This document shows positions 1 to 12,389 of a DNA stretch of 64,000 nucleotides, piece by piece. A program made the translations under genes and the position numbers. Under the pieces are notes generated by a model. The model worked only from the letters and a program-made list of their open reading frames with translations, was not told where the DNA came from and searched no databases. Within the stretch, counting starts at the first letter, position 1, and each line of letters starts with the position of its first letter. Origin of the DNA: Adineta vaga (lineage: Eukaryota; Rotifera); assembly GCA_021613535.1 (NCBI GenBank), contig CP075496.1:13454001-13518000 (forward strand), given 5' to 3'.

Positions 1-3000
1 CTCTCGATTGGCAAAATGGTCCTCGATTGATTTATGGTGTAACAAATAGCGTAGCTCTTTGTTCTGATGTATGAGTTATCGAAATGAATACAATCTTTTT
101 TCTAAACAAGAATTTTATCTATCATAGACTGCACCGTTCTCGGTACGAAAGACATTTTCAGGCCATCAAGGACGACTCAATTGTGTGAAATGGATTCGAC
201 GAGAACAACAAAGTCTGTCTTTATTTTTCTTTGAGCAAATAAGCACATTGTACTAAGTGTATTTCTTTATCTATATAGATTCAAATAGTGATCATTACTT
301 TCTCAGTGCATCTGTCGATAAAACAATCGGTTTATGGAAAGGAAAAAATGAAGATGTATGACATTGTTGAACTGAAAAAAGAAGGAAGAGATTGAACTGT
401 TTTCTGTTATTTTTAAACTAGTATGTTAAACATGTGACACTCACAGGACATCAAAATAGTGTAACTACTGCTGATGGTTATCAACTATCTCCTACCGGTG
501 ATATTTATGTAGCTAGTGGTTCTGCAGATTCAACAGTAAAACTTTGGCATATCTCTGATACGACAGGTATATCTCTATAAGAATTATTGAAATGATTAAA
601 TAGACTTTTCGTTTAGTAACTTGTCTACATACACTTGATTTTAAGAATGGATTTGCAATAACCTTGCATTTAGTTCCATTGGATAATCATAAAGATAGTG
701 AGTGTTTTCTTTTTAGAATTAAATAGTTAAAATACGCATTTCTTTTGGAAATCTTTAGTGTTTTTATTATTCGTGGCAACAGATAAGAACAAAGTACATA
801 TTTATCAAGTTTCGAATAGTATAGTGAGTAAATTAAATTGACATATTTAAAAAATGACTTATAAATTGGATTTATACAGATTGAACAAGTATTTGTTTTA
901 ACTGGACATGAAGATTGGATACGTTCAATAACAGTACAGAAAACAAGTAAGAAATAGACAACACAATTATCTTTTTATTCTTTTTATTGATTTTTCAATC
1001 AATACAGCACCATTTCAATGGTTCGTTGGAACATGTGCTCAAGATAATTATGTTCGAATATGGCAATTATCATTTGATGATAAGAATAACAATAATAATC
1101 AAACAAATATGGATCCATTAGCATTGAAATTAAAACGAAGTTCATTTTCTTTGAAACATTCTGGTAAGAAAAATTGTCTTTATAAAATGACGTTATTTAT
1201 CTATGTTTGATTTAGATCAATCTCAAACTAATGTCGAAGTAGAACTCTATTCAATATTATTAGGACATGAAGAAGCAATCTATGGTCTTTGTTGGTATCC
1301 AAATACAGGTAGAATGATGTTTAGTGTTGAAAAATGTGTTTCATAAAACGATATTTAACCTTGAAGATCGAAAGAAAGCAGCAACAACAATTCTATCTGC
1401 ATCAATGGATAAGTCAATGGTTTTATGGACATTTGATGATAATCAAAAAATGTATATCGATAAAGTAAATGTGTCCTTGTTTTATTCTAAAATTTGACAT
1501 ATTCTATTATTCCAATAGGCTCGTGTAGGTGAAATCGGTGGTAATACACTAGGCTTTTATGGATGTACATTTAGTCCATGTGGTTCATATATACTCGGTC
1601 ATGGTTATGAAGGTGCTTTACATTTATGGAGAATTGAAGAAGTGAGAATTGCAAGGATAACAATGATTTTTGAAAGTGTTTCTTTAGATTGATGATCGTA
1701 TTAATTTGATTCCACAAGTTATTAATAGTGGACATTTTAGTACAGTAGAAGATTGTTGTTGGGATAAACATAGTGGACGATATTTATTGAGTGTATCAAC
1801 GGATAAAACGACACGTTTACATGCAGAATGGAAACGAAATGAAGTAAAAGAAAAATTTTCAGTTTTGATTGTATTTTAATTTTGAAAAACATAAGATGAT
1901 TTCATGGCATGAAATTGGTCGACCACAAATTCATGGTTATGAAATGAAATGTTTGACTTTTATTGGTTCAAATCAACAACGAATCGTCTCAGGAGCTGAT
2001 GAAAAGATTTTACGTATATTTGATGCACCGAAAAATTTTCTGGAAAACTTTGCACGAATTACCAAAATCAATGTCGATGAGGATATTCAAGTAAGAAGAT
2101 TTCTATTATGATCAATAATAATCATATTTTGAAATTTTAGAGAGCTCAATCTTTACCCGAAGGTGCCAATGTACCTGCGTTAGGCCTATCGAACAAAGCT
2201 ATTTTTGATAATGAAGAAAATCAAGCAACAACAACAGCAAGCATCGATGATGACCCAATGACTGTTGATGGATTGTATAAAGAAGGATTTTTTAAAGCGA
2301 ATGTTTTGAATGGTTAGTAATTTTAAAAAAAATCAAGAATTTTTATTTGGTTTCAATCCTTGCCTTTTCTTTTCCTATAGAACCACCATTTGAAGAACAC
2401 CTTTTACAAAATACTCTTTGGCCTGAAATTCAAAAATTATATGGACATGGTTATGAACTTATTGCTGTCGCATCAAATCCTTCCGGTTCAATCATTGCTT
2501 CATCATGTAAAGTAAGTCGTATAATAGAGAGATGTTATCTGAAATTATTCAAATATCTATGACATACTGTCATTTCCTGTGTTACTTGATATTAGTAAAC
2601 ACGATTTTCTACTTCAGCATACAAACAAATCTATTTATATCTTTATCATACGTTAAATATGCATAATTCTACACTTCACATGTCCGTGAAATCTAAAATT
2701 AGAGTTTGAGAAGATCAAAAGATGTCACTATTAATATGCTTGTTTTTAATTAATAAAAAGTTAAATTTCATTCTCAGGCAAGTCATCAAAATGATGCTGC
2801 AATTATCTTATGGAATACAACAACTTGGAAACCAATTGTTCGTCTTGCTGTTCATCAATTAACAGTTGTACGAATGGCTTTTTCCAATGATGGTCAATAT
2901 TTATTATCCGTCTCACGTGATCGATCTTGGTCAATGTTTACTATTGATGAAACAAGTATAGAATTCTAGATTTCCTATCTTCTTTTGTTTCTATCGAAAT

Positions 3001-4024
3001 AATTTCATCAATTAGATTTACAAGCTCAATTATATAAACGAATATCAACAAATAATCCTCATCATAAACGTATTATTTGGTCATGTAGTTTCTCTCATGA
3101 TGATCAGTATTTTATAACCGGTGCACGTGATCAAATGATCCATATATGGCGTGTTAAAGACAAAAGTAATGATGATAATGAGCAACCTTGTGAAAAAAAT
3201 CCATTGAAATTAATTGATTCTATTACTGCTCTTACTTTTGCTCCTCAATTGATTCAAAATGACAAGTTTGTTAAAAGCATTATTTCGAGAGAAATTTTAT
3301 TTGAATTTAAAAATTTTATTTTCCAGATATTTTGTCGTCGCTGGTTTAGATAATGGTACTGTTTTTCTCTACACATGGAATGAACAAGTATCTTGGCAGC
3401 AATTAACATCCATAACACCTCCGTAAGAAAAACAAAATCTTGTTTATGTTTTTTCAATTAGATAAATCTCTAACTCTTTTTTTTTCTTTGATGAAATATG
3501 ATTATGAAAATAAAAGGAAAATCGAGTACTACTACTAATCATTCATATCTGATTGAAATGCTTGTCAGAATGATGTCGAACGAAAGTCACAGTATTCTAG
3601 TCACGTAATATTCTCTCTTTTTCTTTTTCCGTGTACTAATGTAAGTATTTCCGATAATCTTATATCTGTATATTCTTAAGATTAGTTTTTGACTGAGGAA
3701 GAAAGAAAGTAAACGTTCTCAGAAAATAATCTTTCGAATTCAATACGATTGAATGATTTGAATAAAAAACTTTTATCCGGTTTGTTTTATTACTCATGGT
3801 TGCATTTCCGAGAACGAGACTATGAACGTTTCTCTTTGCCAAATGTATTATACGAACGAGAGTAAACAGAGTTTATTTATATAAATCTTTTTTTTCTTTT
3901 TAGAATTGGTTTTCATTTAACAGTGAATCATCTATGTTTCCGTCCATCGTCTTCCACGACACATCAGCTAGCTGGCTGTTCGAATGATGGTACCGTTCGA
4001 ATTTTCAATATATTGTTATCTTGA
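1..4024 (+). CDS. ELP2: Elongator complex protein 2 (ELP2), WD40 protein, 5' end outside window
   Basis: This is the scaffold WD40 subunit of Elongator, which modifies wobble uridines of tRNAs (mcm5/ncm5) in the cytoplasm. The window opens inside an early exon (frame [20 protein letters not shown], donor at 69). The second exon, from 128, carries a [11 protein letters not shown] blade. Many WD blades follow in short exons, for example [11 protein letters not shown] near 310, [12 protein letters not shown] near 520, and [11 protein letters not shown] near 1995. The gene ends with a final blade ([13 protein letters not shown]) and TGA at 4022-4024; an AATAAA lies at 4034. The order and spacing fit the two seven-bladed propellers known for the family. 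Introns are mostly 45-70 nt; a longer one of about 260 nt follows 2513. The start codon lies upstream of the window. The family assignment is strong; individual exon borders were not all checked for phase. Confidence 0.9.
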
Positions 4025-4828
4025 TTTTGTTTGAATAAAACATATAAAGACTAAAATAATTTGTTTTTTTTTAGTTCTCATTTGTCTTTCTATTCCAGAT
4101 ACGAGGTATATTTTCTTTGAACAGTATTATGTTTCTTGGTATTTGTTCTCTAAAACCAAATCTTTTCAATCTTTTATCGAACAAATTACTGGTAAGTAAA
4201 TGAAAATTGAATTTCATCAAGAGATGAATCTTGTGTTTAATTGTTGACAAGATTTTTCTAATTTTAAAGTCGAGAGGAAGAAGGAAAGAAAGGTTGTAAT
4301 TGCATCCTTTTTCATTCCTCTCACGATGTGTGTTTTCTTCTTAGTAAAAAAATAATATTTCTTTTTCTCATGCTTATTTGTCATATTCCTCTTTTTTTTC
4401 CTTTCTTCGCTTATCTTTTGACAAGAAAATAACTTAGTATTATTCTTGTCCTTGAGACATTGAATATTATAGATATAACTAGAAGAAAGTTAGAATGGTT
4501 ATTAAATAGTGTGAAGGATTATATGCACAGACAAATTGGATGAGCTTTCTCGTTTTGTTTTTATGCCGATTGATCACTTTCCTTTCTTTTTTTTCTTGTT
4601 TACTGAAGTACTTGACTTTCGATGGAACGAGATAGAAGAAGAAGAAAGCAAGCTTTTTTTGTCACACTTATCTGATAAGGAAAAATAGAGGAACGTTAGA
4701 AAGAAGGAAAAGAAAAAGAAAATGACATGTTTGCTGGTTGTATTAGGCTTCGTAATCTATCTATCTATATATCTTTGTTTGTTCTTTTTTTCTATTTTAG
4801 GCTCGTTTGAACTGAGCTAGATGTTTGA
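4025..4828. other. intergenic spacer between ELP2 and TBC1D24-like gene
   Basis: It holds the ELP2 poly(A) signal (AATAAA at 4034-4039) and pyrimidine-rich tracts. A clear splice-acceptor-like site (T-rich tract ending in TTTTAG at about 4795-4800) lies 28 nt before the next ATG. That acceptor could close a 5'-UTR intron or receive a trans-spliced leader. No coding segment was seen. Confidence 0.5.
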
Positions 4829-7256
4829 ATGGCGGATGGCAATAGCCACCCATTCAATAATGATGTTATTGCTATTGAAACAATAATTCAATTACAAAAA
4901 CAACTAGTACAACATCAACAAATATCTTCAAAACATAAAGATCTTCTTGATCTTCTTTCTTCAAATCGTACAAGTAATCATTTTTTAAATACAACTGATC
5001 CATCCATTAATATTTCTTCCCAAACAATCACTGATGATGATTTTAATCGTTTAAAATCTTTGATACGTTCAATAATTTGGCCTATCGATCATTTAATTCG
5101 TCGACAATTATGGATGAATATTTTAACCTTCAATCGAATTGATTCATCTAAACAACATTTTCATGGACCTATTTCTACATCATCAATAACAATTGATCAT
5201 AATTCCTATTCACTTTCATCAAAGTCCAATCAATGGCCAACATTTGTTGATACATCGAATTTATGTTTTTATCATTTAACCGATCTAACTGGACGTTTAT
5301 TATTACAACGTGTTCTATTTACATTTGCATTACATCATCCTGATTTAACCTATTGTCCTTCATTAGAACCATTGGCATGTTTACTTTTACATTATTTCAA
5401 TGAACATCAAGTTTTATATTTAATCAATCGTTTATTAACCAAACATTGGCTATTTGGAGAAACACGTTTACAATGGGAAGCTAATTGTCAAGTATTCAAA
5501 AAATTATTAAAAACATATTTTGTAAGTTAGAAAATTTATGAATGTTCTTATTGAAATTTTATTTTATATTTAGAAATCCACTGCAGATACAATTGATTTA
5601 CGTTATGCGAATAATAATAAAGGATTTTATCAAGAATGGTTTTGGTGGATCTTTCGTTATTTACCATTTCATTATCTTGTAAAAATGATTGCACCAATCT
5701 TTTCATTTATTTATTTATTACTTTCTTTATTCTAGATCAAAATTGTGGACTGTTTCTTTCTCGAAGGTCCAAAAGTTATCTATCGAATTGGTTTAGTTCT
5801 TGCTCATTTATATGTAAAAAGTATGTAAACAAGTTCACTTGTTTTGAAAACAAACTTTCAATGAAAATGTTTTGATGTTTTATCTTTAATTGTGTTCTTT
5901 TATAGAACCTCATTCATACAATTGTTTATGTAAATATTCTCGTATATTCAGTTTTCTTTTTTTCCCGTATACATCGGAAAGAAAAATTCAGAAGAATATT
6001 TCACAACCCAGATTGATCCTCTTCGCATTCATGTATTTAAACTAAAATAGCTTTGTACTAATTTTTGGGCTATAACGTTACATACCTACTAACGATATAT
6101 TTTATGCTTGGATATAGGAGTTTTTTTTAAAAATATGTTTTAATTAGGGAAATAGTAGTTTATGATTTGTTTTTATTTGAAATCTAGCGATTAAACATGA
6201 AGCAAATGGAAATATTCGAAGTATGAGTGAATTTTGTCAACAAATTTCTATTCCAATTGAGCAATTATTACGCGTAAGTGAATATTTTCTACAAGAATTC
6301 AAGTGAAAACTATCTATTAACAGTCTGCCTTTCAAATTCGTAACTTAAAGCGAAGTACTATCGAACAGTTGATGGATCATGAGGAAAAAGCACTTCATAC
6401 TTCTCGTTATTATTCTCGAACAGATGACAATGATCAATCATCTTCTATGATTCCTATCAATTCTAATTCTAATTCTAATAATAATAATGGAAATCTTATT
6501 GATTCTCAATCAAAATTTCTTCATCCTCAACATTTGACAAAAATACCAACAAAATCTGTACTCGATCATCAACAGGTAATTTTGAAGTTTAAATGAAAGA
6601 ATGAAATAGAAAATTTTCGTTTTAGTTTGTTACTTTATGGAATTGGTTACCAGTACGGTTGAGTCTTTCTCAACCAAATCTGATCTTTACAACTCAAGAA
6701 CATGGATTTCGTTTACAAACTCTATTGGACAAACTTGATGAAATTGAATATTCAATTTTGATTATCAAAACTACGAATAATGAGGTAAAATTTATTTTGA
6801 TCAATAAAGAACATTGATAAACATATATTTTCATTAGATTTTTGGTGCATTTTGTGCTGGTCTTTGGTCGGATCGTCATAATAAAACATATTTTGGTTTT
6901 GGTGAATCATTTCTATTCACACTTGTACCTAAACAAATGAAATATTCTTGGGTTGGACAATCACATGAAAATGAAAATCGACAACATCAAATTAAACGAG
7001 AATTATTCTTATTTGTTAATCAAGAAAAATTAATAATCGGTGGAGGGTAAAGAAGAAAATGATATTTCGACAAACAAATTCATTTTTGATTGATTTTAGT
7101 AATGGTGATGGTTTATGTATTGATGCATCATTATGCGAAGGTCGTACAAGTCATTGTGAAACATTCAATAACGATCCACTTACTTCATCATCATCATCAT
7201 CATATTTTTCTATAGCAGTTTTAGAAATGATTACATTTGATTTTTCTTCATCCTAG
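4829..7256 (+). CDS. TBC1D24: TBC1D24-like protein, TBC domain plus C-terminal TLDc domain
   Basis: Eight exons are phase-consistent and give 581 aa (human TBC1D24 is about 560): 4829-5521, 5574-5678, 5736-5820, 6188-6273, 6324-6575, 6626-6784, 6838-7046, 7100-7256. The N-terminal half is an atypical TBC fold: IRSIIWPIDHLIRRQLWMNI, then HPDLTYCPSLEPLACLLLHY and KHWLFGETRLQWEANCQVF. The C-terminal half is a TLDc domain: WNWLPVRLSLSQPNLIFTTQ, then IFGAFCAGLWSDR, FGFGESFLFTL, and the hallmark end GDGLCIDASLCEGRTSHCETF. In the family, TBC1D24 binds phosphoinositides and ARF6 and acts in vesicle trafficking and oxidative-stress protection. TBC residues usual for GAP catalysis are not evident, as in the vertebrate protein. 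A Ser/Asn-rich linker (6420-6500) separates the domains. The ATG follows an acceptor-like TTTTAG. Confidence 0.88.
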
Positions 7257-7561
7257 TCACGAAGTCGTTCTTCTTCTTTTTGTTTTTTTTATCTACATAT
7301 CCCTTTCGTAAATGTAATTTCTTTGTTTTTGTTCTTCCTTTGATTTTCAATTGAGAAAAAAAGAATTCACATAGAAAAAAAAAGAGCAACAGTATTAACT
7401 ATATATATTTTTATTCTTTGTGTATTTTGTGTATTATCCATTTCCGTGGTATATTTTTCTTTCTTTTGTGTATTAATGTTTTGTAGAGATTTTACTCGAT
7501 GTGTTTGTCTGTGTGTGTGTTTCAACGCAATAAGATGAAAAGTATTTCGATTTATTCTTAG
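7257..7561. other. spacer between TBC1D24-like and GXYLT-like genes
   Basis: About 305 nt of T-rich sequence, with a GT-rich patch near 7508-7520. No coding sequence was seen. It must contain the 3' end of the upstream gene and the promoter of the next one, since both lie on the same strand. Confidence 0.4.
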
Positions 7562-10013
7562 ATGAAAATAAGTCTTTTATTCTTGTGGATCGTTTTTAAT
7601 ACGAAATGTTTGGCATTGAAACCTATACATCTAACAATTGTCGTTTGTGGTCATCGGTAAAGCATGAATGTAGATTGAATTGATTAAAGAAATCTTTTCG
7701 TTTGTTTATTAGACTTGATGAAGCACTGACTGCATTGAAATCATCGTTAATATTTACACCTGGACCAATTATTTTTCATATATTTACTGAAGATCATTTA
7801 CGAGAAGAATTTCGTGAAAAAGTAAGCCGATGAAATTCTTTTGATTTGATTTGATTTATTGAATTCAAAGATTGATTTTCAATGGCCAATGGAATATAAA
7901 TCAAAATTTCAAATAGAATTTTATTCAATTGAATTTACACGAGGAAATGATGAACGTTGGAGAACATTATTCAAACCATGTTGTACACAAAGATTATTTA
8001 TACCAGTTTGTTTAAATTCGAAGAGATTTTCTTGAAATTTCATTTTCTTTTTCATAGGATATTTTAAAACATGTTGATTCAGTTATTTACATTGATACAG
8101 ATACATTATTTTTAAGTAATGTGAGAAATTTATGGCGTTTTTTTCGCAAATTTAATACAACACAATTAGCAGCATTAACACCGGAACATGAAGATCCATC
8201 AATGGGATGGTATAATCGATTTGCACGCCATCCTTATTATGGTTCGATGGGTAAATATCTTGTTGAGATAAAATTCTTCATTTTGAATTCATTTGGGATT
8301 TATTCAGGACTTAATTCTGGTGTGATGTTGATGAATTTAACACGTATGCGTGAAGTTGATATGATTAGTAAGATAACGAATATTTTCGAGGAATTTTATC
8401 TAAATATAACATGGGGTGATCAATGTTTATTGAATATTTATTTTAATTATTATCCTGGTAATATTCTTTGAAAATTGTAAATAGATGAAAATTAATGGAA
8501 GTTTTGTTTTTATTTAGAACAAATGTATGAGTTTACATGTGATTGGAATTATCGTCCAGATCATTGTATTTATGAAAATAATTGTGCAATAGCAAAAGAT
8601 GATGGGGTTAAAATTCTTCATGGATGTCGAAGTGCATTTCATAATGATAAATATGAAGAATTCAAAGCTATTTATCAAGTTATTCATCAATGGAATTTTG
8701 ATTCTAATCTAAAATCTTCTCTATTATCAGAAATCAAAACAAAATTACGAACTTTTTCAACAACGAACTGTGGTAAAACTCCAGAATTATTCACCAAACA
8801 TTTATCAAAAGAAATCTCTTCATTAAACTATTCATTGACGAAAATATTTCATCTCGCTTTTATTTTTAATCAAAATTGGAATTCAATTGAACAGACATTT
8901 ATTACTCTCAAATCTCTTTCATTATTCTCTTCAAATCGAACTCAATTACATTTACATATTCTTACAACAGATCTTCATATACAACAATATTTTTCTCAAC
9001 AAGTAAGATGACGATCTTTCAAATCAGTAGACAAATCAAAACAAGATTGAATTTTAGATTGAATCAATGGGTTATTTCATTACATACTATAATACAACGA
9101 TAGAACATCCATTTCATCTCTCAGTAAGTGAAACCGGAATTCAGATTTTTTGTGTAAGATAAAAAGTTACTTAACGAAGGAAATGTCCTATTGTGAAGAT
9201 GAAGATCGGAGAAAGAAAAAAGCCTGTTTTTGTTTGTTTTCGTGTAGAAAATCTTAAACATTGATCGTGTCGTTTATTTAAATCCAAATATGATTTTTAC
9301 GAATTCATTTGAAAAAATTTGGTCATTATTTAATAATTTTAATTCTCAACAAACTATTGGAATGTTCGGTCAATGTCATATATCAGGTATGAATATTTCT
9401 TCGGAGGTTTTTCTTCAGAAATATTCTTCTCTTCTTTTCTAAGCATCAGCTAGTTAATAATTGATAGTAAGTATCTCATCGGATGATTCTGTTGATTGTT
9501 GCTTTGTTTACTGTGTTTTGGATTGTTCGAAAGGAAATTTGAGAAAAGAAAATATGATTTCATAAAACTCGTTTTAGGCTCGTCGAATGTGTTACTTCTT
9601 CATTTGAATCAAATGAAAAAATTGAATATGAATCTCGATGGATTGAAGCAAATAACTACAGGTAATAACGAAATATCTTTGAGAGAAGACAATCTGTCAT
9701 TTGTTTTTTGAAATAATTTAGAGAATGTTTATTTTATTCCATGTGAATATATACTTGATCCTGATCATTGTCAATCGATTCCGAATGGATTATTTCTATC
9801 GAATTCGATTGATGAAAGATTATTTCGAATCTTATACAAATTAATCAATGAAGTATGTTCAAATTTTTTGTTAAATTAATCAATAAGAATATTTTCATTT
9901 AGATTGATTTACAAAAAACGAATGATTTACTTGTGAATGAAATCAATGATATCGATAATTTACAATGTCGAAGTGAACTTGTTAAATTACTTCTAACAAA
10001 TAAACAAAACTAA
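7562..10013 (+). CDS. glucoside xylosyltransferase-like GT8 protein with a second, degenerate GT8 domain
   Basis: Eleven phase-consistent exons encode 565 aa: 7562-7656, 7713-7821, 7871-8005, 8058-8250, 8308-8457, 8518-9002, 9058-9123, 9248-9386, 9578-9661, 9722-9852, 9903-10013. A signal peptide/anchor (MKISLLFLWIVFNTKCLA) leads into a GXYLT-type GT8 domain with the metal-binding DxD (YIDTDTLFL), APEH-like LTPEHEDPS, GWYNRFARHPYYG, LNSGVMLMNLTRM, ITWGDQCLLNI, and WNYRPDHCIY. GXYLT enzymes add alpha-1,3-xylose to O-glucose on Notch EGF repeats in the secretory pathway. Typical members are about 440 aa and end soon after the HG motif (here ILHGCRSAFHNDKYEEF). This protein continues for about 230 residues that mirror domain 1: ILNIDRVVYLNPNMIFTNSF (DxD replaced by NPN), SSNVLLLHLNQM, and FIPCEYILDPDHC. 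An AATAAA lies at 10051. Confidence 0.85.
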
Positions 10014-12389
10014 CTTTCAAAAACTGTTCTTGTTCATGTCATTTTCTTCTAATAAACAGATTTTTTTAGATCTATCGATTTCTTTTTCGAAAAAGAATAA
10101 AATCTATGGCAATCGAGATAGAGAAAATCTATGTAAGTAATCTTGTTTTTCATTGTTTGAATACCATGATAAATTACTCATCGTTAAAAAAGGTAAATGA
10201 TTTGTGTACGAGACCTTCTCTCTAGAGAAACATACACGTACTAGTTTTTGACAACAAGGAGAAAAAAAACACATCCTATTAATCGAGTAATGATATGCAA
10301 TCGCTCGTTTTTTTTTCTCCTCTCTCTCTCTCTCTTCTTGTTACATATTTATATATCATAGTGCTATTAACGACAAAAACATCGAAAGAGAAAAGAAAAG
10401 AAATCTAGAAGATTGCAATCACGAAAAGTGTGTACGTACGCAACTACGTGTGTATGTGTAAATCAAAGAATCCACTCGTTCTATGACATATAAATTTCTT
10501 TGCGCAACCAACAATTTGTCCACAAACTCAAATCGCTTCTATGTATATATTGGAAGAGAAAAATAGAATACATCAAAAAAACACCGAGAGAGAGAGAATA
10601 AAGAGTAAAAACATCGATGAGAAAAGAAACAGAATAATAAAAAAAAGCTTTGATAGCTGAGCATACAGTAGACGCGTGAAAGGGAAAGGCAGAATGAGAA
10701 AAACCAAGAGAAAGGAAGACATTTACGCGGCTACCGTAGTTGTTTCTGTCCTGTTTTTATTTGCGTCTCTATTTCGTTTTTCTTTCGTCATCGGAGGCTC
10801 GTACGTTACTAAAGAGCGTATCGTTACTATTACGTTTTATTATTGAGAAATATATTGAATTTTGTTTTCTTCTTTTCAAGTAAAAACAAAACAATTGATC
10901 GAACATTTCTTCAAATGACGTCTGTTTTGTTTACTTTTCTTTTTTATTATCTCAAACAATACTTTTCTTATATTCGAAAATAAGATTAAACGGTAAGTTA
11001 GTTTAAATTCATACGTCAATCTTTCATCAGATATTTTTGACATAAATTACCATCACCTATTTATTCGCTATGCAATTGTACCATTATTGATTACACGTGC
11101 AATAATGATTAGAATAATATTGAGTATGTCTTGAATCTACGTAATGTATGCAATATTGTCATGTTTTTCCTTTTAGACAAAAATAACAACAAAAAAAAGA
11201 AGAAATATATGAGTAGTTGTTTGATATGTGTTTTTCCTTTAGTCTACATTTTTAGTTTTTCACACTTTATAGGCATGTACATTCTTTGTATAGCATCGTT
11301 GTTTTGATTATTATTCTAGTTGTACACTTGTCGAGTGAAAAAGAGAAGTCTGTTGTTTTTTTAAAAGCTTTTCTTCTTCTTCTTCTTCTTCTGTTTTTTT
11401 CGCTTTCTCTATTTGAAAAACAACATAACAAAACAAAATCGATGTAGAAATAGTTATTTTCTTCGTTTTTAACATCGTTGTCAATCGTATTTTCTTTCTT
11501 TTATATTCGACGCTTTCTTCTATTCATTCTCGCTCAAGCGAGTAGGACAGAACTAGTTTTATGTACAGACTAACATACATATATTCTATATAATACCGGA
11601 CGAAAAAAAAGAAAGAAATAAACAGATGTTGTTTTTATCGTACGACTATAACATCGTACGTTATGTAGTGCGAACCGTGTGTGAGCATAGTATTGTGTCA
11701 TACACTAACAAAATAGAACTCGTTTGTGGATAAAAAACAAAGAATAACACTAATGATGATGATAGTACATCTGTGCACACCAATTGTAAACGACAAAATA
11801 AGAAAGCGTCAGCTGATGAGAATAAGTTTCTTTTTTTCGTTTCTTCTTCGGGTCGACGTATTCTTTTGAAGAACATTTTTATTTTTTATTTTTATCAGCC
11901 GTTCTCCATCTGTTTTTTACCAACATTTTATATTAGAAGAAATATTTTCTCTTTCTTTTCTTTCTTTTTTATTCTATTGTATACATATGATCAAGTTTTT
12001 CTTCTTTTTTTATTCGTGTTTTATCTCAAGAGAGGGAAAACGCAGATGAGACTTGCATACTCTACGTTCTATTGATGATAAACAACTGAAAAATTCCTTT
12101 TGCGTACAATCCTACAGATGCAATAGTAAGTGAGAGAAAAAAATAAACTAAAAAATAACAAAAACAATCATTTTTTCCTATCGACATCATCAAAAAACTG
12201 TTTTCATCATCAAATTCCATGCACATACAAACACACATAAACTCCCTCTCTCTCTCTACATTTATCCTATCCAATTGCAAAAAAAGAAAAACCGAATACT
12301 AATAATAATAATAATCCGACATGTTTTGTATTTTGAGTAGGAAGATATTTATCTTCTCTTCTTCGTTTTTTATTTTAGACGTACACTAA
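10014..12389. other. long non-coding spacer / capicua-like 5' region
   Basis: It contains CT and CTT microsatellites (about 10320-10335 and 11370-11395), AT-rich stretches and AATAAT repeats (12298-12315). A pyrimidine tract ends in TTTTAG at about 12378, 11 nt before the next ATG, and is a probable 5'-UTR splice or trans-splice acceptor. Open frames here are T-rich and low complexity, without recognisable domains. Confidence 0.5.

Noticed and set aside
11661-12280. Overlapping open frames on both strands rich in Phe/Leu/Tyr
   Set aside because: They come from T- and A-rich low-complexity DNA, lack motifs and overlap each other; nothing supports translation.
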